NCBI GenBank assembly: GCA_030737835.1
Contig: CM060847.1
Coordinates: 3,624,484-3,688,483, forward strand
DNA length: 64,000 nucleotides
Direction: 5' to 3'
Source of the DNA: Acorus gramineus
Taxonomy: Eukaryota; Streptophyta; Magnoliopsida; Acorales; Acoraceae
Part shown: positions 21,201 through 30,490 of the stretch, piece after piece
Layout: each line of letters begins with the position of its first letter
Numbering within the stretch: the stretch's first letter is position 1
Notes under the pieces: model-generated
Told to the model about the DNA's origin: nothing
Seen by the model: only the letters and a program-made list of their open reading frames with translations
The model's database searches: none
Made by a program: the position numbers and the translations under genes

Positions 21201-21616
21201 CACACACACATATACATATTTTATATGTCTAATATTAGGTCTACTGTTAAAAATCTGCACGACCCTATTAACAGGCAACCCGTCACCGTCTGATTCCTAA
21301 ACTAGCGAAGTCAACCCATATTACACATCTATTATTTATTTATAAGAGATGAAAATAGACGATTTTAACACGTGCATTCTCCTTATACCAATAGAATAAA
21401 CTAATTCGAATAACATGATTTGACATGGAATATCAATTCTAATTTATTCTCATCGATTCCGTCATAACTGCACTCACTTATTTTTGCAAACAAACAAGTT
21501 TTTGGATTTATTAACCTCTATTTTATCTTTTTATTCCGCTACCCAAACAGTGGCTTAAATACATTTTGGAAGTATGTTTTACTATATAGCCAAGGTTTTG
21601 TACAATATATTTCTTT

Positions 21617-22011
21617 GAGCTACATTTTGTCAAGAAAAATGATTCAACAAAAAAAAATTTAAGTGCTAATACATGTAGTCCGTTTTGTGGTTTCATTTGC
21701 AACCCAGAAGCAATCCCTAGCCACATATACGCTGTAATAGTGATAACATAATGTATACCGCACTACAATAGTGTGTGCAAATTATTTTTTTTTAAAAAAA
21801 TACATAAGTTTATCTTTGTGTATATTTTATTTTATAACAGTGTATGGGTGAGTTTTTTTTTTAAAGAATAATGATATATTCAATCCATATTGTTATATGA
21901 AATGAAATATATATTAAGATACAATAGTATATATATATTAAAAAAATTACTCCACACTATATTGTCGTAGTATAAAGGACTGTAAATAGAACTGTAAAAC
22001 AGACTCAATGT
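21617..22011. other. AT-rich intergenic DNA, no gene seen
   Basis: Lies between the end of the segmental duplication and the direct repeat around the hAT element. I see no gene. Confidence 0.4.
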
Positions 22012-22193
22012 ATCTTTAAAAAAAAGTGTGGGTTGAGGATGAATCTCAAAGATTATATCTTTTTGTGAAAAATGTTTTTTTTTCAGCACCCTATTACGCC
22101 GTTACATGAAATAGTTATTATTATTATTATTATTATAAGAAGAAATCTTCCATTGACTAGATTTATAAAATCAAGCTAGTGGACTACCTTTCC
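22012..22193. repeat. ~180-bp direct repeat, left copy, flanking the hAT element
   Basis: Matches 25292-25480 through 'gtgtgggttgaggatgaatc', 'aaagattatatctttttgtg', 'cagcaccctRttacgc', a (TTA)n run and 'agaagaaatctt'. Its last 8 bp (ACCTTTCC) are the left target-site copy of the hAT element. Confidence 0.8.
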
Positions 22194-25100
22194 TAGGGGT
22201 GGCCAAACGGCTCGCGAGCCCGGACCCGGCCTGAAAATTTCCAGACCTAAGCCTGGCCCGGCTAGAACTTCCGGCCGCCCGGCCCAGGCTCGGACCTTCC
22301 ATAGGGCCGGGCTTGGGCCTTGGCAAAAACCCCAAAGCACGGCCCGGGAAAGCCTGCCCGTAGGCCCGGGCCCTGTCCGGTCATGGACCCTAAGGGTTTT
22401 TTTAAAACCCTCCTCAACGGATATTTTTTGAAACCCTCTCCGATGGCTATTTTTTAAAATTTGATGGATTCCATTGTAATTTGAATTTTAAAATAAACAA
22501 AAACACTATAAATATCCCCATAACCTTTCAAGTTTCAATCACTTATCTCTCATACTCTCAAACTCTCTGAAGTTGCTCTACGAAGTTCAAGCGGAAGTTT
22601 TTGTGTTCTTTGCTAAATCATTTGATTGATCTCTCTAAAACTCTCTTCTTCTTTCATATATTATTTATATCAATATTTTTTAACATTACAATGGCTGATA
22701 GTTCTGCAGATAATGTTTTTAGAGCTGATGCTGAAAATCCATCAGTTGGTTCCCCTGCTGTAGATGAAGTTGACACCTCCAAACCAAAATGAAAACCTTC
22801 AGCAGCTTGGGACACTTTTGACAAGATAAGTGTTCAAGATCCTACAAAACCTGCAGGATATTTCAAAACGTTGTTAAATGTCGTTTCTGTGGTAAGGAAT
22901 TAACTGCTAATTCTTGTAGTGGCACTAGCCACTTAATTAGACATGCTGCTGAATGTACCCGTAAAATTGTTGGATCAAAATTTCAATCACAATTAAGTAG
23001 AACTTCGACTGGGCAATTGTCAAATTTTAGTTTTAATCAAGTTGCTGCTAGAAGAGAAACTGTGAAATATATAATCAAGACTGAACAACCATTTTCAAGG
23101 GTTGAGCATCCTAATTTTGAAGAGTGAATCCAAAAAGCTTTTGGTCCTCAATTTCAACCAATTTCTCATAACACAGTTAAGAGAGATGTCGAAAAATTAT
23201 ATGCTAAAGAGAAGACAGATTTACTTGTAACCCTTAGTAATATTCCTAGAAGAGTTTGTTTAACTTCTGATTTATGGACTTCTAACCAACCTTTATGTTA
23301 TATTTCACTAACAGCTCATTTCATTGATGCAAATTGGATATTACAGAAAAGAATTATTTGTTTCTCTGATCTTGATGCCCCCCATACAGGACAAGCGATG
23401 GCAACTAGTATCATCAACCAATTTCAAAATTGGGGTATTTATGAGAAAATTTTTACAATTACTTTAGATAATGCTTCTTCTAATGATATTTTAGCTAGAT
23501 TTCTAGAAAGATGCTTGCCTTCATGTACAACATCCAAATTATTACATGTTCGTTGTTGTTGTCATATACTCAATCTTATTGTGCAGGATGGTTTAGAAGC
23601 CGTTAAGCCATTTATTGAGCGTATAAAACAATGTTTCATTTATATTTTTTCTTCTACAAGTAGATATCAAGAATTTCGTCAAGCATGTAAAACTGCAGGC
23701 CTTAGAAGTAGAAAAATACCGACGGATGTTAGACATCGGTGGAATTCTACTTATTTGATGATTGAAGCAGCTCTTCCTTATAAAAATGTTATTAGTACAT
23801 ATTTGTTACAGAAAAATTATGATGATGAAATTAGTCTTGAAGATTGAGCATGCTTAGAAATTATTAGAGATTTATTCAAAGTTTTTTACAATGCTACTAT
23901 TTATTTTTTTGGAATTTATTATGCTACTTCCAACCAGGTACTACTCCATTTGTTTCATATTTGTGATGTTTTTAACCAACATGGAGATGAAGTTGCTTTT
24001 GAACCAATTTGTGAAGCAATGGAGACAAAATTTCAAAAATATTGGAAAAAAATTCCCATCATTTTTGGATTAGCCACTATTATGGACCCTCGTTTTAAAA
24101 TAAGTGGTCTGCAAATTTTAGTTGAATATATTTATCAATGTTTTAATGGTCCTGATAGTGGCACGGATTATGAAAATATTGCTCAAATTAATTCTGTTTT
24201 ACAAGCTATGTTTGAAGAATATAGATTTCAAAGGGAGAATACTCAAAGACAAAGCGGTGAAGCTGATACATCCTCATCACAACAACCGAGGGAAAAATCA
24301 GGGTCAGGGTGGAAACAATTCAAGGTGCGACTAAGCACTCTGAACCGGTCGCTAGGTAGCAATGGTACATCTAACTACAACGCTACCTTCAAGAACCAAA
24401 TGTCAAAGAAGATGGAGAAGGGACTTTTGATGTTTTGGCATGGTGAAAGAGACAAGAAAATCGATTTCCTGTTCTTTCGGCTATGGCTCGAGATTTATTA
24501 ACTGTTCTTGCTTCACAAGTTGTTTCAGAATCAGTATTTAGCACTGGAAATCGAGTATTGGATGATTATAGAAGTCGTTTACATCCAGGTGTAGTTAAGC
24601 AGTGTGTGTGCCTACGAGATTGGTACAAACCACAACAAAGAACTCAGACCATCTTGACTGAGGAGGCTCTTGAAGACCAATTTGATGATGTTGTAAATTT
24701 AAATTGAAATTTAGTTTAAATTTACTTCTTTTCTTGTCATTTCTTGAAGGATGGCTTTGGGTAGAGTTGTGCAAATGATAGATAAAATTGGTAGGTGCCA
24801 ACCTAGTTGGGATGTACTTATTTTATTGTGATGCAGTCATCACCCACAAGCTAATATTCAATCATTATAATGTTCCATTAAAATATTTTTCAATGAGTTT
24901 ATAGTAGCTATTCAATTAATGTTCAAATATTTTTTGTTGTAAACTTATAATGTGCAATTATTGTGAAGTTATATCAATATTCAATTCAAATAGTTTTATT
25001 GTTCATAGTTCAATTCAAGTTATTCAACTTTTTTATTTACTTTATTGTATGTTTTAATTTAACTAAAAAAATGAAAAAAATAGGTGTGGGCACAAAGCTC

Positions 25101-25283
25101 GGCTCGAACCTTAAGCCGGCTCGGCCCGGACTTGGCCTGTTTTTGGCCGGGCCTATGGGCGGGCGCGGGCGTGATTTTGGACTTTAGGCCCGGCCAAGAC
25201 CTGGGCCCAAAGCCTCTTAGGCCCGGTCAAGGCCCGCCAGAAAAAAGCCAGCCCGGCCCGAGCCCGACCCATGACCACCCCTA
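22194..25283 (+). mobile_element. hAT superfamily DNA transposon, 3090 bp, decayed
   Basis: Begins TAGGGGTGGCC and ends GGTCA..-type ACCACCCCTA, short hAT-style terminal inverted repeats. The 8-bp target duplication is ACCTTTCC (22186-22193) against ACATTTCC (25284-25291), 7 of 8 matching. Both subterminal regions (about 22200-22390 and 25090-25280) are GC-rich and packed with 'ggcccgg/ccgggcc' motifs in both orientations, as is common for hAT transposase binding regions. Inside is one transposase gene broken by stops and frameshifts, so the element could move only if a related transposase acted in trans. Confidence 0.9.
22691..24707 (+). pseudogene. hAT transposase pseudogene (BED zinc finger, RICESLEEPER-like)
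   Basis: Reads from an ATG at 22691. The BED-type zinc finger is visible at 22879-22960 (CRFCGKEL, then SHLIRHAAEC). The central hAT domain includes 'TSDLWTS', 'ITLDNASSND', 'HVRCCCHILNLIVQDGL' and 'VRHRWNSTYLMI'. The C-terminal dimerisation block at 24483-24660 includes 'LTVLASQVVSESVFSTGNR' and 'RLHPGVVKQCVCLRDW'. Breaks: TGA at about 22790, a frameshift before the zinc finger, TGA at 23125-23127, TGA at 23845-23847 and a frameshift near 24470. The order and spacing of domains match plant BED/hAT-C transposases (such as DAYSLEEPER/RICESLEEPER relatives). It is not functional as it stands. Confidence 0.9.
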
Positions 25284-25291
25284 ACATTTCC

Positions 25292-25480
25292 TGTTTGCAA
25301 AAAAAAAAGTGTGGGTTGAGGGTGAATCTCAAAGATTATATCTTTTTGTGAAAAATGTTGTTTTTTTCAGCACCCTGTTACGCTGTTACATGAAATAGTT
25401 TTATTATTATTATTATTATAACTATGAGAAGAAATCTTTGATGACTAGATTTATAATCAAGCTAGTAGACTACTTTTTAT
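25292..25480. repeat. ~180-bp direct repeat, right copy, flanking the hAT element
   Basis: Right partner of 22012-22193, continuing past the point at which the left copy is cut by the transposon. The simplest reading is a tandem duplication into whose junction the hAT element inserted. Confidence 0.8.
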
Positions 25481-25682
25481 ATTTGCCCCGCCGTTAGGTT
25501 ACATGAAATGTTACTTTTACGATGGGTTCGAAATCAATTTGGATTTATCAATATATTTTGTCACGCACACAAATAATATATATAAGATTCGGTAGAAAAA
25601 ATATTTACATTCTGTTGAAACTTTTTTTTTTTTTGCCATTTTAAAATCGGAATTCAGATCTTTTTTGAGTTAAAATATTTGG

Positions 25683-25808
25683 GCGTCAATGTAACGCCAT
25701 GTTCTCTGCTCTCTTTTCATCCTCCTCTCCTTTTTTTTCCATTTCCATTACTACCCTCACCACGTCATCAAATTTACAATATCAGCCAAATCTCTCTCCA
25801 GAAGAAAA
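25683..25808 (+). repeat. Duplicate of ALDH22A1 promoter region, left half
   Basis: Matches 30179-30306: 'gcgtcaRtgtaacgcca', then 'ttactaccctcaccacgtca', then 'tcaaatttacaatatca.cc' and 'aaatctRtct'. It stops exactly at the left end of the Mutator-like element at 25809; the match resumes at 28420. Confidence 0.75.
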
Positions 25809-28419
25809 GGGACCGTTATTTCCATCCGGGTACTTATCTAACTCTAACCCACTCCGTTTTTTAACCCCCATTTGAATGGGGAATAAGTCATTGGATAACC
25901 TAGTATTAACTAGAATAAGGGTTTTAATCCGTTTATTTATCTGATATATCCTGTAATATCTTATGCATAATAAACTGGTATAAAATAGTATATAGATTTC
26001 AATCAACTACTGGAATTAAAGTTATCCTAGGTTATTTCATCAAAGAAAATTTTTGAATCCACTGTCAAATCAACTGTCATCACCTCTTATAAATCATAAA
26101 TCACATGTCAAATCAATTATCATTATTTTTTCATCTTTTATAAATTCTTATCCATACTTTATTCACATTTTATTCAAATACATTTATTCTTACGTTTACC
26201 AACAAAAATAATTATTCAAAACACAACGAAACACAAAATCATTTTATCTTTATATATACTCATTTATGCTAAAATAAATGTATACTAAAAAATAAATCAT
26301 ATTCTCGTTTTAAAAAAAATCTAAATATGCTAACCTAACCACACAATAAAATGATTACTGGACACCATAGAAACCCACCCCCTAGCATTTCGTGGACCTC
26401 CTCTCCTTTCTTTCTTCTTCTCCAATCTCCCGACTGAGGTCTCCCTCCAGCGTCATCATTGTCTCCATCAACCCACGGTGGTCGTCGCCGTCTTCCCTAT
26501 GGCCGTCTCATCCGCCCTCGCAAGAAAGCCATCGATTGCGTCTGCTATTTTATTTTTTGTGTGTGTGTTTTCTGTGTAATATGAGGAGGAGGTGAAGAAG
26601 ACAGGCCTCGGTCTCTCAAACAAGGGCGGCTGCTCAGGAGGTGTTTGATTTTCTCTAAAATGTTAGATTTTTTTTTTTTTGGGTTCTCGGGAGATTCTCT
26701 CTCTATTTGATTTGTTTTCGTGGGAGATCTTGAGGGATTTGGTTAGACTTTGGTTTTTGGGGGGTTGGATTTGTTGTTTTATACATACTTGGGTTTGTAA
26801 TGATTTTATTATTTGAGGGATTTTAATTCTGAAATAGGTTTTAGATTGAGGAATGAAGTTTAGGTTTTTATGTTTGATACTGGGGAAAGATATTCCTATT
26901 GCCTAGCTTAATTTTTCCACAACCTTTTATTTACCAATAAATTAGTTTTTTTTTATTTTTTTAGTCCATTAATCCCACTGCCTACTAGTTCTCCAGGAGC
27001 TCAATCAAAATCTTCTTTACCATGACAACAAAAGTCCATTGATCTGGCTGAGAAAGAATTGACAGGATAACAATCAAGTATGCTTTACTGATATGAAAGA
27101 AGGTCCATCAATTTATCTGAACAAGTGTTAATAGAAAGTTTGTCGAATGAGTAAAATATGGAATTTGACATTGAACGTGTTGAATCTTTTAGTCATTTAA
27201 GTCTTTACAAAGAACAAATACATCATTTGAGTCATTTAAGTCCTTCAAAAAAATCATTCACTTATTTTGAAGTACAAAAACAAAAATTTCCACAAACAGT
27301 TAATTAAGTATAGGAACAAAAATGCCAAACAAATTAAGTCAAATAAACATTAACTTAGTAAGCATTCCATATACACAAGAAACATTATTTTGTTTTCTGA
27401 ACATGTAGAGTCCCGTTCAAAATGAAATGGTTCATGCCTATGGGATAGTTTAACATTTTATGTTGAATGAGACTCCACATATTTAGAAAAAAAACCATGT
27501 TTCTTGGGTTTGGATGATTTGCTTGTTTTTCCCTATTTGTATCTTACTTGATTTTTATTGTGGGATTGCCACATCATCACAATAAAAATCAAACAGTTAT
27601 AAATATATCAAACCATAAATGAATAAATGAATCTATTTTATATAATGAATTTATGACCGTTTAATTGATCAAAGCACAAAACAAGTACAGAAAAATAATT
27701 AGAGGATCCAAACTCATGTTTCTTGTGTTTATGACATGTTTATTGTTTATTTGAGTTAAATGACTGTTTGTTTAGCATTTTTATTCCTTGTACTCCTTGT
27801 CACCACTATGAAATTTGAGAATAATATGATAAGAGCGATGATTCTCAATACGATAAAATTTGAGAAAAAAATAAGGAAAAAGATGAGAAAAATTCAGAAT
27901 CATGAAAAATAATTTTAAAATAGTAAATTAACAATCTTTTTAATATTAAGAGTTGAAACATAGTATTTTCGGCCAGGCAAATTAATCAAAATATAACATA
28001 AACATCTATTAATTTATAGTTTAAACTTCAAATGCATAAATTTTTTACAAAAGTCAAAATGCGATCAAAATGCATAGATCGACGAACTTTTTGTTATCTT
28101 AGTGAAACATACTTCAATTGTAGTTCTGTCAACTCTTCCTCAGTTAAGTCGACAGATTTTCTATTGTTTTAGTGAAGAAGATTTCGATTGATCTCTGTTG
28201 AATTGAGTAGTGGAATTAATGGATTAAAAAAATAAAAAACTGATTTTTTTGATAAATATGGGGTCGTGGAAAAATTAAGTTGGGCCCAATTTTATTTGGA
28301 AGAGATATAGGAGCGAGAATGAGATAGAAAGGGAGTGGGTTTCACTTTTTCAAAGATATATGAAATATATGTTTAAAAGTATGGGGTAAATATGTGATGG
28401 GGGTGGTAATAGAAGCCCC
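25809..28419. mobile_element. Composite Mutator-like element with long inverted arms, 2.6 kb
   Basis: The left end GGGACCGTTATTTCC and the reverse complement of the right end GGGGCTTCTATTACC resemble each other and the Pack-MULE terminus at 9862. The flanking 9-mers AGAAGAAAA and AAGAGAAAA match 7 of 9. The right arm (about 27720-28419) pairs, imperfectly but over hundreds of bases, with the left inner arm (about 26905-27400). Shared landmarks are 'cttaatttttccac', 'tccattaat.ccact', 'gagaaagaattgacag' and 'aacacaagaaacat' read on opposite strands. The left arm is interrupted by a dispersed repeat (25861-26250) and a GC-richer, gene-like piece (about 26380-26640). No transposase is visible. 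Confidence 0.55.
25861..26250 (-). repeat. Dispersed repeat family, copy B (reverse)
   Basis: Reverse complement matches copy A throughout: 'gataaaatgattttgtgttt', 'gtgaataaagtatggataag', 'gatttgacatgtgatttat', 'aggtgatgacagttgatttg' and 'aataacctaggataacttta'. It ends 'aaatgggggtt'. Confidence 0.75.
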
Positions 28420-28525
28420 AAGAGAAAAACTAGTCTGTCAGTCGTCACTCTCAAATAAACGCATAGAGCAACGCAAAAATACAAAAAAAGAGCAGAGCTA
28501 CTCTCGTCTCTTATATTTGTGTGTA
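28420..28525 (+). repeat. Duplicate of ALDH22A1 promoter region, right half
   Basis: Matches 30300-30410: 'agaaaaac.agtc', 'gtcgtc.ctc.caaa.aaacgcata.agcaa', then an A-rich stretch and 'actctc.tgtctct'. It picks up where 25683-25808 stops, so one ancestral duplicate was split by the intervening element. Confidence 0.7.
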
Positions 28526-28654
28526 TAATGTTAGATTTATAAATATATAAGAATTTATGTTAATGTATACTTACATCTTTTAACATCTTATAACAACATT
28601 ATTATATAAAAAAAATGATCCATCTACCCCCAGCTACAGTTATGCATATTTTTT

Positions 28655-29200
28655 AAAAGAAAAAAAAATCGATATAACACTTTGAAAATTAGCTAAATTA
28701 ATTTTAATTCTTATAAAATTAAAAAATTACAAGTCTTTATGTTATTAAAAAAATATCATTTCAGTTCTTACCGTTATTCAAACTAATCAAGTATATAATT
28801 AACCCTAACTATGCATAAAAAGTATCATGATGCCTATACCCTCTTATTAGAAAAAATCGATATAGTTCATTAGAAATTTATGAAAATAAGAATTTTTTTT
28901 TGTAAAATCAATAAATTATCTCAGTTCTTTATCTTGTTAGGTATTTAGTCATTAGTTAACTGAAACTAATCAGATTTGAGGATTCTAATCATACATGATA
29001 AATTATAATAATACAATTTTTAAATTTACTTTCTTCTCGAGAAAAATCGATATAATTTTTTAAAACCTTATAAAAATTAGAAAATGTCCATGTAAATTTA
29101 TAATTTTAAGGTACATTTTTAAATAAGTTTTTAGATAGGATTTAAGAATATGTTTTCAAGGAGTTATATTGGTTTTTTCTTTCTTCTACCGTTGTTGAAA
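28655..29200. repeat. Satellite-like tandem monomers, ~185 bp, array 1
   Basis: Blocks starting 'gaaaaaatcgatata' recur near 28670, 28853 and 29043, each followed by 'aattt.taaaa', 'ctaatcatacatgataaatt'-type or 'aactaatca.gtatat' sequence. The same family forms an array at 41358-42085 on the other side of ALDH22A1. Confidence 0.6.
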
Positions 29201-29340
29201 ATATGATAGGTGGAGAATTTTCAAAAAAATGTAGGGACATTTTAAGGCACACCTTCACTGCTTTAATTTGTTTTCTGTTTTATTGTTTGTTATTTTTTTA
29301 ATTTTGTTTTTCTCCTTTCTTCTTCCTCTTTAAAAATGTA

Positions 29341-29679
29341 GGGTCTGTTTAAAAACACAGATTGAAAAATAGTTTTGGAATAAAGCTATTTTTTAATATG
29401 ATTTTAGACCTTAATTTTTATTGGGATGCTGTTTTTTTATTCAGGAATCAATATTTGAAAGCAGTTGTTGTTTTGCAGAGAAAGTTGTTTTTCAATTCAA
29501 AATCGATTTCGATAAAAAAAGTTGTTTTTTAGCTTTGAAAAACACGGATTTCAAGAGAAAAATTAAAAGGAATCCAGCTACCAATTCTGAATAAAGCTGC
29601 CATGTTTGGCTGCACGATTTTAGTTTTTCAGCTTTTCAAAAAACAAAAGCTACCACAAACATGCAACCAAACGGAGCCT
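29341..29679. mobile_element. Probable hAT-like MITE, ~340 bp
   Basis: Starts 'gggtctgttta' and ends 'accaaacggagcct'. The 'GGGTCTGTTTGG...CCAAACGGAGCCC' type of terminus is very common among plant MITEs. The internal 'aaacac.gattt' blocks are arranged in both orientations. No clean target duplication was found. Confidence 0.45.
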
Positions 29680-29787
29680 CATACTTTTTCCATTTTGACT
29701 ATATAATATCAGGGTAACAATTGTCTCTCTAAAAAAATAATTTTTTTTTGTTATTATGATATTTATGACTATTATAGCATAAATAAG

Positions 29788-30165
29788 GATAAAGTGATTT
29801 TGTGTTGGATTGTGTTTTGAATTATTCTCGCTAGAATACGTAATAATAAAGTTTTTGTTGTTTGAAAAATGTTAATAAGGTGTGGATAAAGATTTATAAA
29901 AGATAAAAAAATAATAATGGATGATTTGATAATTTATTTATGTGAACCCATATATTCTTTTAAGTTGAATAATTAAGAATAACTTAATTCCAGAGATTGG
30001 TTAAAATATACATACCAGTTAGAGAGATTGGTTAAAATATATATGCCAGTTTATTCTAATACACAGATTCTTATATATTTCAGTCATCTGAACTGTCTTA
30101 AACCCCTTATTCTACGTTATATTCATTTATTCCCCCTTCTATTTCAAACTCCAACATGGGCCAAG
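29788..30165 (+). repeat. Dispersed repeat family, copy C
   Basis: Starts 'ggataaagtgattttgtgtt' and carries 'aataaggtgtggataaag', 'aataacttaattccag' and an internal doubling of 'gagattggttaaaatat' (29994, 30024). It ends 'caacatgggccaag' just upstream of the ALDH22A1 promoter region. Confidence 0.65.
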
Positions 30166-30178
30166 ATTTTTTTCATTT

Positions 30179-30490
30179 CATTGCGCGTCAGTGTAACGCC
30201 ACCTCCACCACAACACCCTTTTCGTCCTCGTCTTCCTTTTTTTCTTTCCATTACTACCCTCACCACGTCATCAAATTTACAATATCACCCAAATCTGTCT
30301 CAAAAGAAAAACCAGTCGGTCGGTCGTCCCTCCCAAAAAAACGCATAAAGCAATAGGCAAAACAAAAAGGGCAAAACAAAGAGAACAAAATGTGCTTACT
30401 CTCTTGTCTCTTTATAGTGCTCGCTTTTCTCTAACCCCTTCGAAACCCTACTCTCTCTCTCTCCCTCTCCCTCTCTCGAAGCGCTCGAAA
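30179..30490 (+). promoter_or_regulatory. Proximal promoter and leader of ALDH22A1
   Basis: Unique region up to the ATG. It contains a TATA-like 'tctttatag' (about 30408-30416), a telo-box 'aaaccctA' (about 30441) and a CT-rich leader ('ctctctctctctccctctcc'), as is common for broadly expressed plant genes. An older duplicate of it lies at 25683-25808 plus 28420-28525. Confidence 0.5.

Larger units (their letters stand above)
18311..21616 (+). repeat. Segmental duplication, copy 2 (contains intact DUF247 gene 2)
   Basis: Aligns with 11914-15175. Differences are concentrated in the promoter, leader and first ~20 codons. The remaining coding sequence and 3' flank differ by only scattered substitutions plus a longer AT microsatellite. 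Similarity ends at 'tacaatatatttcttt'. Confidence 0.9.

Noticed and set aside
26392-26595. 67-codon open frame on + inside the composite Mutator-like element
   Set aside because: Looks like a piece of a captured gene leader; no domain, no conserved start and no downstream exon, so not called as a gene.
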